From: Cryptomeria japonica
Taxonomy: Eukaryota > Streptophyta > Pinopsida > Cupressales > Cupressaceae
Direction: 5' to 3'
Length of the DNA: 64,000 nucleotides
Assembly: GCF_030272615.1 (NCBI RefSeq)
Contig: NC_081415.1
Location: forward strand, 373,653,009-373,717,008
Shown here: in pieces, positions 11,410 to 21,964 of the stretch
How the letters are laid out: every line of letters starts with the position of its first letter
Position numbering within the stretch: the first letter of the stretch is position 1
Made by a program: the position numbers and the translations under genes
Notes under the pieces: model-generated
Seen by the model: the letters and a program-made list of their open reading frames with translations, nothing else
The model's database searches: none
What the model was told of the DNA's origin: nothing

Positions 11410-12175
11410 GAATTCAGCTAAGGAATCATCGATAGAAAAAAAATCAAAATCAAAGACACAAGCAGGGCCAAAGTCAATATATTATGGATATTTTAATGAG
11501 AGAGAAGCAGAAATGACATTAACACTCATAGATGCTCTCTTAGAGGCTTTAGTATTCTTGAAAGGATCATAACCAAGCCCAAATGCCATATCACGAAAGT
11601 TGTTTTCCAAGGGAACTTTAATCCCTTGTTCTTGAGCACCACATCCATTTCCATTATATCCACACCTAGCTAGGATGTGAAAACCAGGACCATAAGGGTT
11701 AGTCATTTTCGAAAGAAGGAGGATTTTCAAAAAGTGAAGGATCATAATCCTCTAAACTAGAAACTAAGGGAGATGAAATCTAAGAAGTCATCACAAAGTT
11801 ATTGCTCAATGGCCCAGATAAAATAGATTGTTTTTTAGGTTCTTCTTCTTCTTTCTTCTTTTCGACCTTAGGCTCTCTAGGGGGAATTTTGTATTCCCCT
11901 ATGAAAGTAGGATTGAAATAAAGGGATCCCCAATTATCTTCTACAAGAATTTATTCAGGAGAGAATGTATTCTCAATTGTAGAGTCGAGATGAGAAGATT
12001 CTTCCTCAATAACCTTAGGTCCACTTGAGGAAACATCGGGGATCGATCCAGATATAGGAGACACGTTTAATGAACTAGTCACACTAATCGGAGTTGAAGC
12101 TTTAGAGGAATTATCTAAGATAATTGGGGAAGAATTGATTGAAGATGATTTATAACTTGATGTTTGTAAACAAGC
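11410..12175 (-). pseudogene. Gypsy-C protease-RT spacer
   Basis: The stretch between protease and RT holds a low-complexity, Ser/Glu-rich degenerate coding region. One open piece at 11,482-11,745 on the minus strand includes NPYGPGFHILARCGYNGNGCG and EQGIKVPLENNFRDMAFGLG, phrases that look like the conserved 'GLGYDP' block found before RT in such elements. Several stops interrupt it. No other gene is visible here. Confidence 0.55.
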
Positions 12176-12517
12176 CTAAAATCTCGTGTCTCCTAACAAG
12201 GTGTATGTTGCAGTGTTGTGAATGAATTTGATTTGCCTATGCAATGTAGAGGGAACAACTTGCATGCTATGAATCCAAGGTCTTCCTATAAACAAGTTGT
12301 ATGTCAACTCTCCATACATGACATGGATAGGAGTAGGTAAAGTAACAGGACCTACCTTAACAGGCAAGGTGATGATACCTAGTGAATATTTAGCAACATT
12401 ATCAAAGCCACGGATAGTGAGAGAATCAGGCTTGATAAGAGATGTATCAAAATTGATCTTATGCAATAAGTTAATAATACAAACATTAAGCCAGAACCAT
12501 TGTCCACTAATGCTCAT
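12176..12517 (-). pseudogene. Gypsy-C retroviral-type aspartic protease
   Basis: The minus-strand translation aligns by eye with the Gypsy-B protease: LNVCIINLLHKINFD, IRGFDNVAKYSLGIITLPV, then LFIGRPWIHSMQVVPSTLH and IKFIHN. The catalytic D-S/T-G region at the N terminus is degenerate: GQWFWLNVC stands where DNGAELNIC occurs in Gypsy-B. The role in a live element would be polyprotein cleavage. Confidence 0.8.
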
Positions 12518-13494
12518 CTTATCGCACTATTATTAATGATAACCACAATCATTAAGGGATCATATTGTTGTTGAATTTCACTAGAAAGCAGCTCATCTTG
12601 TGTAAACGCAATCTGAGCCTTAGGTGATGTAATAGAGTGAATCAAGGAAGCCATTATTAGATGTCACTGCAAGTGAGACATTCAATGTTTTCAAGGCATC
12701 TTGTAGCATTCCATGATGAGTCGAGGAAGTCTGAAGCAAATCCCAAATGGATATCTTGGCAGGAGTAGCTTTAAGTTGTTCGACAAGATCATATTCCTTA
12801 CCAAGAGTTTGTGAAATATGAGGTGCTTGAGGAAGAATGAGTTGAGAATTAGGTACAAGAGTTGAAACAACCGGAGGAGAGTTAGGTTTCCTATTGTTTA
12901 TTGTGTTATAGGTATGGGAAACTACATTGTAACTCTCCTTAGTAAGTTGTCTAGCATATCTTTAAGGACTCTTAGTGGGATTCCTTCCTTGAACCGTAAT
13001 GATAGGTTTGTTTGGAGTGCTAAAGGAATCATGACCATATCCACCTTGAACCGTGAAAAGAGGTTGATTAGGAAGAGGTGAAGTTGGAGAAGGAAAAGTA
13101 CCTTGGACAACAAAAAGAGGTTTTCTATGTTCATTCACATTGATCATGTTGATTAACTTTTTAGATGCATTATTCTTGTTTGAAAGTTTAGGTAGGGACA
13201 TAAAGTCATCAAGGGCATCATCCGATAAAGTATGGTCATAGTGATTGAAAGGCTTATCTTTGGACTCAAAAGGAGACATAACATCATAGAGGGAATCATG
13301 GGAATCAACTATGTTGCTAGATCTAGTGGAGGATTTTATAGGAATATACCCATGATAGGGATCATTCAACTTATCTTTCTCATCACCACAAAATGGCATA
13401 GTAACAAGGTTGATTAACTTTTGACAAAATGAAGGTTTAGAAGTCTTAGGGTTCAAAAACTCATCTGCATTTTTAGCATGTTTTTTCAAGCGTC
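12518..13494 (-). pseudogene. Gypsy-C gag C-terminal region
   Basis: The minus strand encodes EQLKATPAKISIWDLLQTSS (about 12,740-12,800), the conserved segment before protease in Tat-like Gypsy elements (Gypsy-B has LDKMPALISILELLCLSP). It is preceded by a Pro/Gly/Thr-rich stretch with three related units containing FVVQG, FTVQG and ITVQG (12,960-13,110) and by an acidic region. The N-terminal gag core is missing: the frame is cut near 13,490, where a different, repeat-rich sequence begins. Confidence 0.7.
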
Positions 13495-13499
13495 AAAGT

Positions 13500-13770
13500 C
13501 CAATTAAGACAATAGCTTAAAACTGTGTTTTAGCGCTTTTGTCGCCTAGAATAGCGCTATTGTATAGTAGTTGTAGCGCGTTTGTTGCGTTTAGTGCATT
13601 CGTTGCATAGTAATAGCACTATTGTAGTATCAGCGCATTTGTGTGTTTGTTGTAGCAGTTTTGTTATGAAATAGCGTTGTGGTGTAGTTGTTGTAGCATG
13701 GTTGATTGTTTAGCGTTGTTGTGTAGTAGTTGTAGCGTGATTATTAGCAGAATAGTGCTATTGTGATAAA
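13500..13770. repeat. AGCGCT-type short interspersed motif block
   Basis: Roughly every 20-40 bp there is AGCGCT or a one-base variant (TAGCGCTTTTGT, ATAGCGCTATTGT, TAGCGCGTTTG, CAGCGCATTTG, TAGCGTTGTTG). The same motif family fills 43,010-43,315, but with the flanking A/T bias on the opposite strand. No coding sequence is seen. Confidence 0.65.
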
Positions 13771-13999
13771 AATGCCCCAGTGCTAGAGAACATAGCCTGA
13801 TGCCTCAATTGATTGTTTGATTGGTTTTTTTGATGAATTATAGCAGCTCCATTGAGACTAGGTTAGTACGATAAATGTTTGTTGTAGTCTAGGATTGCCA
13901 TAATTGATTGCCTATTGAGATGCGAAGATACTTGATCAAAGTATCTGTTGATAGTCTAGGCTGAAAACTTAAGAAATTTTGTAGCAAAACAACTAATGT
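13771..13999. other. Unassigned segment upstream of the PMD gene
   Basis: No gene or repeat is recognised. It ends in TGATGTGTGTAG before GAGGACCTGCC at about 14,015, which looks like a 3' splice site (pyrimidine/G-rich then TAG) at the start of the PMD-coding stretch. This is only a suggestion. Confidence 0.3.
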
Positions 14000-14551
14000 A
14001 TGTTGATGTGTGTAGGAGGACCTGCCTATTCTACAGATGCGGGAGAGGCATCCTGCCACACAACAGTTGTGAGAGCAGATGACAGAGGCAGAGAGAGACT
14101 GTGTCGTTATTACTGGTTTGTACGATATGATGTATCTTCCCATGATTCGAACGAATCACAGATTGATGAAGCACTGGTCGAGCATTGGCATAGCGAGACA
14201 TGTACCTTCCACCTGGCGACAGGAGAGATGATGGTTACGCTAAAGGACGTGTGGAGGATATTGCACATCCCGATCAAAGGAGAGTTGCTGACTTATGATC
14301 AAGGAATAGAGACAGTGGCGGTACAGAGGATATTTGTTCATAATGTTTATATTGAAGACGGCTGTGTAGCCTGGGAGGACATAGTAGCACTGTATGAGCC
14401 TTTACCAGTAGTTTTATCAAGGATCATTGAGGGTTTGTTGTGCCCCGATCGACGTTCACATGGATTGGTCGTTGGTTGGGGCCAGGTGATTGAGCAGATG
14501 ATGACTGAGGGGACCCACTATACCTGGGGACCATGTGTGCTAGCACATCTT
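14000..14551 (+). pseudogene. Plant mobile domain (PMD) protein gene, 5' part
   Basis: The plus strand encodes the hallmark PMD start. GLYDMMYLPMIRTNHRL is read in one frame (to about 14,165); after a one-base frameshift comes ALVEHWHSETCTFHL, then GEMMVTLKDVWRILHIPIKG. This matches the PMD consensus (Gly-Leu-Tyr...ALVERW-PETHTFHL...GEMT-TLQDV--LLGLP--G). Coding continues through WEDIVALYEPLPVV and WGPCVLAHL until Copia-2 inserts at 14,551. The reading resumes after 29,109. PMD proteins occur as host MAIN/MAIL-type genes and inside MULEs and Gypsy elements. Here the strand is opposite to Gypsy-B and Gypsy-C. The frameshift, the stops and the insertion make it a pseudogene. Confidence 0.8.
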
Positions 14552-15617
14552 TGTTGGTATTTTGGTATGTTTTTTTCATTGATGTCAACACCTACTAAAG
14601 CATTAGCACTCTGGAGATCCAGCAGCATTCACCGGCAAAAAAGTAACTATTGCACAGTTACTGGTATATGGTTCACCAGCAGGATATAATGATCATTGGC
14701 ACTTGGAATGATATGGAAGACACTTGTTAATGTCGAAGACATCGTGTGGACACTTTGTTTTGAAGAATTAATCATTGGTATAATCATATTTGCATATTTG
14801 CTTTTATTGGCAAATAGGTCCAGGGTTACCTAGGGTTACACCAACAGGTTTATCTTTTCCAGATCAGCATGGCATGCTATGGAGATGATTTATTATTGTT
14901 GTAAATGCTTTAAGATGACGTGTTTAATCAGTTATTGCATCGGATATTATATTGTTTGTAAAATGTTTTATTGTAATATCTTGTAGAGCCAACCTACTAA
15001 AATTGGTCTTAGGTTATGGTATAAATGTAAGATCTTATTTGTAAGATCGAGTGTGGAAATGCGAAAAAGAACTAAGTGAAGGTATATGCGAGATTAAGCA
15101 AAGCTATACACGAAGACATCATTTGAAGGAGAAGCTAGGTTTTTATGGAAGCATATCAGCATTACACCGGTACTGAATCCAGCATATGAAGATATTATTT
15201 TGTGCAGTACATTCTTATTGGATTTAATCATCCAACTGTAGTCAGTGTGACTCCCATTTTGTGATTGGGCAATGAGCTATAGGTTGTTGGCCTTTCTGCA
15301 TGTGCAGACCCCATTTATGTACACTTACTATCTGCAGTAGTATCATCTGATTGTGGGTAAGATTTCCCACCATGGTTTTTCCCCTTATAGGGTTTCCACG
15401 TACAAATATTGGTGTTATGTGTTGTGGATGACTTTGTGTTTATGTTTCATGCATTAATCTTTACCGGTATAGCAATTAACTGTTAACATTGTCTACCAGC
15501 ATACTTAACTGGTTTACCGGTATTATGCATTAAGTTGGTTGAGTTGTTTTTGGTTTGAATTTATTAGACAACTGATTCACCACCCCCCCCCCTCTCAGTT
15601 GTCTCCGGGACCTAACA
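14552..15617 (+). repeat. Copia-2 5' LTR
   Basis: Starts TGTTGGTATTTTGG and ends GGGACCTAACA, flanked on the left by ATCTT. A TATAAAT candidate lies at 15,020-15,026. The block CCCACCATGGTTTTTCCCC (about 15,366) is shared with the Copia-1 LTR. Confidence 0.95.
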
Positions 15618-15619
15618 AT

Positions 15620-15631
15620 TGGTATCAGAGC
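15620..15631 (+). promoter_or_regulatory. Copia-2 primer-binding site (tRNA-iMet)
   Basis: TGGTATCAGAGC, two bases after the LTR end, is the exact standard initiator-tRNA primer site of plant Copia elements. Confidence 0.95.
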
Positions 15632-15673
15632 CTAGTCCTCTTTTACAGAAGTTTAACAACTTGAGGAGATCCA

Positions 15674-18600
15674 ATGACTACTAATTATTTCAGGAAGGAC
15701 AGTCCTAAACTTGATGGAACAAACTATGGGATATGGAAGATCAGGATGGAGACACATCTGAATTGCATTGGTAAAGACATCTAGAAAGTTACAAATAATG
15801 GTTATACTGCTGTTGTAGTTGGTCAGACCGCTCCAACTACCTTAGCTAAAGATGAGGAGAATGATTGCAAAGCAAGAGAAGCACTTTTGAGCACTTTATC
15901 AGATCAACAAATCATGGGATTATCAAATAGGTCTATTGCTAAAGCTATTTGGGATCAATTGAAAACACTGAATGAAGGAAATTCCGTAGTCAAGATTGCA
16001 AAACTTGAAAGCTTTCGAGTCAGGTATGAACATCTGAAAATGGAAGAAGATGAAAGGATTTCTACTTTTATGGAAAGAGTAAATGAAATTGTTTTGGGTA
16101 TTTAATGTTGTGGAGGAACCTTGAGTGAGGATGAAATTGTTTCAAAAATCTTAAGAGGATTGCCACTGGCATATAAAATGAAGGTTACTGCTATAAATGT
16201 GTTGAGAACAATGCCTAATACATCAGTAACTAGGGATACATTAATTGGAAAACTTTCAGCCTTTGAAATTGAGGAATTTGGTCATGTTGCTACTATAAAG
16301 ACAAATTTGGCCTTTAAAGCATCAACATCATCTGCTCCATCATTTGACAAATCAGATTGGAAATCCTTTTATGCAAGAGAACTTGAAGAAACTAGGAAGG
16401 AAAATGAAGAACTTGAAGCACTATTTGCAAGGAAAATGCCAAAAGGTCCAGTTGGAAGTAAATATGAAGGTAAAGCACCCTTTAAATGTTTTAACTGCAA
16501 TAAGATTGGTCATATGGCTTCGAGATGCCCTGATAGACATGCTAGATGAAGAGAAGAAGCTAGAAGAACATACAAGCCTAATCCTGAATATCAGAGATAT
16601 AGATTTAAGAAGAACAAAGACAAATCTTGTTACATTGCTAATGAAGGTGTAACTGATGATTCTGATGAGGATCCAGCAGACAATGGATGGGTTTTGTTGC
16701 TATAACAGAAGATCAGCCGGCACCTACTGCTCAACCGGTAGAACAAGCCCTAGCAGCTAAAGTTGAAGTAAAGGATGAATGGATCATTGACTCATGATGC
16801 TCACATCATATGATAGGAGACAAAGGTAAATTCTTGAACTTTCAAGAATACAATGGAGGTTTAGTAAGATTTGGAGATGACAATGCCTGTTCAATCAAAG
16901 GTAAGGGTACAATATCTCTTGATGGTAAGCCTAACATTGACAATGTCTACTATGTTGAAGGATTAAAGAATAATCTTTTTAAGTGTTGGTCAATTAGTTG
17001 AGAAAGGATTTCAGTTACAATTTAAGAATGGAAAATGCAAAATCATGAATAGAACTGGTTTAGAAATTGCAACCAATAATCAGACTAGAGGTAATATCTT
17101 TCATTTAAATAATAGTGAAAAGGCATGCTTGATTGCACATATAGATGAAAGTTTGTTATGGCATAAGAGACTCTGTCATGTAAACTCTGATTGCATGATA
17201 AAGATCAGTACTTCTAAGGCAGTTAGAGATCTACCTAAAATTGTAAAACCTCATAATACTATATGTAAGGAATGTCAATTTGGAAAACAAGTTAGAGCTA
17301 GTTTCAAAAGTATTCCAGAAAAATCCAATAATGCTCTTGATTTGATTCACACTAATTTATGTGGTCCAGCTAGAACTAAAAGCTTACAAGGTGATAGATA
17401 TTTCATGTTAATTATTGATGATTATTCTAGAATGTGTTGGGTTACTTTTCTTAGAGAAAAATCAGAAGCACTTGGAAAGTTCAAACTGTTCAAAGCAATG
17501 GTTGAAAATGAAACCAATAAGAAAATCAAATGTTTAAGATCAAATCAAGGAGGAGAATTCACATCTAAGGACTTTAATACATTCTGTGAAGTGAATGGAA
17601 TCAGAAGATAGCTATCAGCACCTCGGACACCATAGCAAAATGGAGTTGTCGAAAGGAAAAACAAAATTATCTTGGATGCAGCAAGAAGTATGTTATCTGA
17701 AGCAAATTTACCACATGTATATTGGAGAGAATCAGTCAGCACAGCCGTCTATACATTCAACAAAGTTCACATCAAAGGTGAAACCGGTAAGACCCCTCAT
17801 GAACTATAGTTTGGTAATACTCCTACTCTTAAGTATTTCAGAATTTTTCGAAGTAAATGTTATATTAGAAGAGATGAGTATATTGGCAAATTTGATCCTA
17901 GAAGTGATGAAGGAATATTTCTTGGTTATCCATCTAAGAGGAAGGCATATAGATGTTTTAATAAAAGATTGTTGAAAATTGTTGAGAGTACAAATGTAAA
18001 AATTGATGAACAATTCAGAGGAACTTCAAGGTATATAGATTCTAAACCAGAAACAGAAATTGTGACAAATGAACCTATACTAAATCTACCAATATAGAAT
18101 GAAGATCCAGTTACCCCATTACCATCAGAGGATTCCACAGTAATTGAAGAACAACAGCAAACTAAGACACCCCGGTATGTAAAATTGAATCATTTTGAAG
18201 ATCAAATAATTGGAAGCAAATTTAAAGGAGTTATGACAAGAGGAAGATTGGCAAATGAAGAGGTATGTCTTATTTCTCAAATTTAACCATCATCTGTTAA
18301 TGAGGCATGTGAAGATAAATTTTGGATTAAAGCTATGGAAGAAGAATTAGAACAAATTGAGAAAAATAACACTTGGAGATTAGTTCCCCAGCCTAAAGAT
18401 AAAAATATAATTGGAACCAAATGGGTATTTAGAAACAAACTCAATGAAGATGGTAAGGTTGTCAAAAATAAAGCAAGACTAGTGTGTAAGGGATACTCTC
18501 AGAAAGAAGGAGTTGATTACAATGAAACCTTTGCACCGGTAGCTAGAATTGAGGCAGTCAGATTATTCTTGGCTTTTGCAGCTCACAAGAACTACAAATT

Positions 18601-19579
18601 TTATCAAATGGCTATTAAATGTGCATTCTTGAATGGAGATCTTGAAGAGGAAGTCTATATTGAACAGCCTGATGGATTTTCTTTGATAGATGACAATGAC
18701 ATGGTTTGCAGGTTAAGAAAAGCTCTGTATGGATTGAAACAAGCCCCAAGAGCTTGGTATGCAAGGTTGGATAAGTATCTTTTAAAGATTGGTTTTTCTA
18801 AAGGAAATGCAGACAGCAATTTATATTACAAAATAACTAATGATGATATCTTGATTATAGAAGTATTTGTTGATGATATAATCTTTGGAGGAGAAGATGG
18901 ATTATGTAAAGAATTTTCTATTAAAATGCAGCAAGAATTTGAAATGTCTATAATTAGAGAAATAAAATTCTTTTTAGGATTGCAGATTTCACAAACTGAC
19001 AAAGGTATATTTTAGAGTCAATCCAAGTACTTGAAAGAGTTACTAAAGAAATTTGGGATGGAGAACTCTAAACCGGTAAGCACACCTATGACTACAAATG
19101 ACAAGTTATCTCAAAGGGATGAATCTACACCTGTTAATCAAACTAGATACAAATCTATGATAGGAGGTTTACTGTATTTGACACAAACCAGACCTGATAT
19201 TATGAATGCAGTATGTATTGTTTCTAGATTTCCTAGTAATCCTAGAGAAAATCATGAATCAGTAGTAAAAAAGATTTTTCGGTACTTACAAGGCACTACA
19301 AATCTTGGATTATGGTATCCTAGAGATTAAAATTTTGATCTATGTGCATACACAGATGCAAATTAGGCATGAGATGTGGATGATAGAAAAAGCACCACTG
19401 GTGGAGTATTCTTTCTTGGAAAGAGATTAGTCTCTTGGTTGAGTAAGAAACAGAGTTGTACATCTTTATCAACAGCAGAATCAGATAATGTTGCAGCAGC
19501 AACTAACTGTACATAGGTACTATGGCTTAAGCAAATTTTGAAAGACATAAAGGTAAAATGCAAGGAACCTATTACCATA
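15674..19579 (+). pseudogene. Copia-2 gag-pol, part 1 (gag to RNase H)
   Basis: Begins MTTNYFRKDSPKLDG at 15,674, a typical Copia gag start, and contains an intact zinc knuckle CFNCNKIGHMASRC (about 16,484-16,525). The protease site is broken: Asp-Ser is followed by TGA where Gly is expected (about 16,790-16,800). The integrase core has the first Asp (HTNLCGP variant), but the second catalytic Asp is Asn in CLRSNQGGEF (about 17,530-17,560). A TAG lies just before QNGVVERK. RT carries [11 protein letters not shown] (about 18,730) and FVDDIIF (about 18,870). RNase H (AYTDAN, DDRKSTTGG) runs to 19,579, where the nested element enters. There are at least three frameshifts (around 16,690; 17,000; 17,600-18,300) and several stops (for example TAG 15,782 and TAA 16,103). 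Confidence 0.92.
19575..19579 (+). other. Target-site duplication, left copy (CCATA) of the nested gag-protease element
   Basis: CCATA directly precedes the LTR start TGTAGC and recurs at 27,417-27,421 directly after the other LTR, an exact 5-bp duplication inside the RNase H reading frame of Copia-2. Confidence 0.95.
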
Positions 19580-20778
19580 TGTAGCGTCCTAAAATTACGA
19601 CACTTGCAATTTTGACTGCATTTGGGTCTTCAGGATGGCGATGCAACACGGAACCTGAATGGAGACCCCGAAACTTGTTCATGACATCAAAAACTGCATT
19701 TTTCAGCACCCTGGCCTGATCCTCCTTGCACCCTGTTGTCCTGGGAGGTGGGACCATGGCGCCCAGCGCCCTGGTCCCTGGCCCTATTTTGGGCCCGGTC
19801 TCTTATGGGGCTTCGGGTCTTTAAGTTTTCAAATTGGAAAATAATGTTTCCTGGTCGGCCTAAGGTCAGGAAAATCAGTCTATCAGCCCTAATTGACAAG
19901 TATATAAACTACTTTTCCTCTCCTAGAAAGAGAGAAAAAGAGGAGGACATATGTGACCAAGGCGCGAAAGCGATATTCAAACATTCAAGCATTCAAGCAT
20001 TCCTTCAAGCAATTGAGCATTCTAAGTCTCCATTCAAGGCTAGGTGTTGCATTCAAGACAAGGATTCAACCATTGAAGAGGAGATCACATACAACATACA
20101 ACATAAAACATACATTACACCTTCACATGTAAGAATACAAACATTCTTACAACAAGGTATCAGTACTTGTTTACATTACAAACATTTACATTTACAGCAT
20201 TCTCATTTCTTGGTTAATTCCAAAACTGGGGTTTGACCTAAAGGCAAACCCCTCATCCCTAACCCCCCAATCGTCCTCTCTTTTCTATGTGTAGGTTGCA
20301 TGTACACGGTTGTAATTGAAGATCTGGAATCCTTGTGCAGAGACGAACAGATCCACCTTCGTTTCGCGGATTTTTCGGAGGACCGTGTGCACGTCGAGCA
20401 CCATCGTCCCATCAACTTTCGCTCAAATTTGCAGAACAGCACCGTCTTGACATTTTACTGCTAATTCCAGGTCCGCAGCTTCATCCCATATCCCTATCTC
20501 TGTTTATAAGCAAATCTTTCCTACTTTACATGCATTCCTAGTTCAATCATTCTATCTACATTTCTTTACAAAAGAGGGTATCCTTGATGTCTTAACCCTT
20601 GAAACACATTTAGAATCCAATCTTGCATTGCGTGGGATTGGATCTTGTGGGTTTCAACCCCTCTTTTGAATGTAAAGTCTCCCCTAAGTGAAAAACCATC
20701 AACCCTAGTGACTCTCCCTTCTCTCTCCTTGGAGTTGGGGAGGGGAGAATAACTAGGGTTCGATTTTTCCGCTTTACA
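19580..20778 (+). repeat. Gag-protease element 5' LTR
   Basis: Begins TGTAGCGTCCTAAAATT and ends CCGCTTTACA (1,199 bp). It is nearly identical to the LTR at 26,156-27,416, apart from scattered substitutions and having one copy, not three, of a 31-bp GC-rich unit (here 19,751-19,777). Confidence 0.95.
19901..19908 (+). promoter_or_regulatory. TATA box in gag-protease element 5' LTR
   Basis: TATATAAA followed by CTACTTTTCCTCTCC; the same sequence occurs in the other LTR at 26,539-26,546. It is the most likely core promoter of the element. Confidence 0.65.
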
Positions 20779-20781
20779 TTT

Positions 20782-20799
20782 TGGTGAACCCAACGTGAA
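20782..20799 (+). promoter_or_regulatory. Primer-binding site, tRNA-Trp type
   Basis: TGGTGAACCCAACGTGAA starts three bases after the LTR end. It is complementary to the 3' 18 nt of plant tRNA-Trp as recalled (...CACGTCGGGTTCACCA), with one difference at a CpG position. The match stops after 18 nt, the usual length. Confidence 0.75.
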
Positions 20800-21964
20800 A
20801 CATCCTCATTCTGATTATTCATGGTTAGATCTAAAAATTTTGCTTCCTTAATTACATTTCCATGTTTGATCTTTTGCAAATTTTAGAGGTTAATTGCATA
20901 AAAACCCTAAAATTTTCTTTTTGGTAATTAAGCTTGTGGAATGTTTAATTGTTAATGCTTGTTTCAGATCTACACTTCTATTGCAAATTGTCAATTCATA
21001 TTTGTGCTTTAATTCTGTAAATTAAGTGGTTAAATGTCAAAACCCTAATTTTTAAGACCTTCTTGATTCAACCTTTGACTGATAATTTCACTAATCAAAT
21101 CACTTCCAAATCGGCTGTAACTTTGGATTCCGCAATAAAATCACAATATCTCTCATCCCTGAAAATTTGGAAAAAAGTTGCGAGGACCGTGTGCACCCTG
21201 AGCGCCATCGTCCCCGACATTTTTTCTGAAATTTCGGGAGCTAGATCTTACTATATTTTTCTGCTAAAATCCAGAATTTTGGCTGATTTTATCAATTCTA
21301 ACACTTTCAAAATTAAAGTCAAAGTTGGTCTAGTGATTGCTTGGATAAAGGCTTATAATCATTCAAAAATTGTTGAAATTAAAATTCATATCAAAATTGT
21401 GTTTCTTACTGTCTTAAATCTGAAAAGTGTGTTGGTATTCATTCGAAATTTCAGTGCTGTATTCAAATTTTTACAATTTGTGACTTTTGAAATTAAGTGT
21501 TTAATTGTGGCAACCTTGATTTCCACATTACAAATTTGAATTTTGCATGAAATCGAGTCAACTTTTAAATTTCAAAGTCTGCATTGCTTTCAGTATTCCC
21601 TCTAAAATCATAAAATTCAAAATTTCAGTTTCCCCCTCTTTTTCAAAATTCAAATTTTACATTTTTCAACAATCTTGGTAGGGTTCAATTTTGAGATTGC
21701 AACTTTAATTTGGCCTATCTATAGATCGTAAAATCACTCAATTTTTTTAGATTAGCTTTAAAATCATCATAACTTTCATCCCTGAAAATTTCGAAAAAAG
21801 TTGCGAGGACCGTGTGCACTCCGTTCGCCACGGTCCCGGACATTTTTTTTGAAATTTCGGGAGATTGTCCTGATTGCATTTAACAGCTTAAATCTAGGAG
21901 ATTGGCTGGTTTTATTGAAATTTGCTACCTCTAAAATTCAAAATCTTCTCTCTTTCTTTAGTGC
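20800..21964 (+). other. Leader of the gag-protease element
   Basis: A 1.2-kb AT-rich untranslated leader with no convincing gene. A sentence-like segment recurs twice: CGAGGACCGTGTGCAC near 21,181 and 21,804, each followed about 10-20 bases later by CCCGACAT or CCCGGACAT and GAAATTTCGGGAG. A related segment also lies in the LTR (GAGGACCGTGTGCACGTCG, 20,377). No other structure is assigned. Confidence 0.6.
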
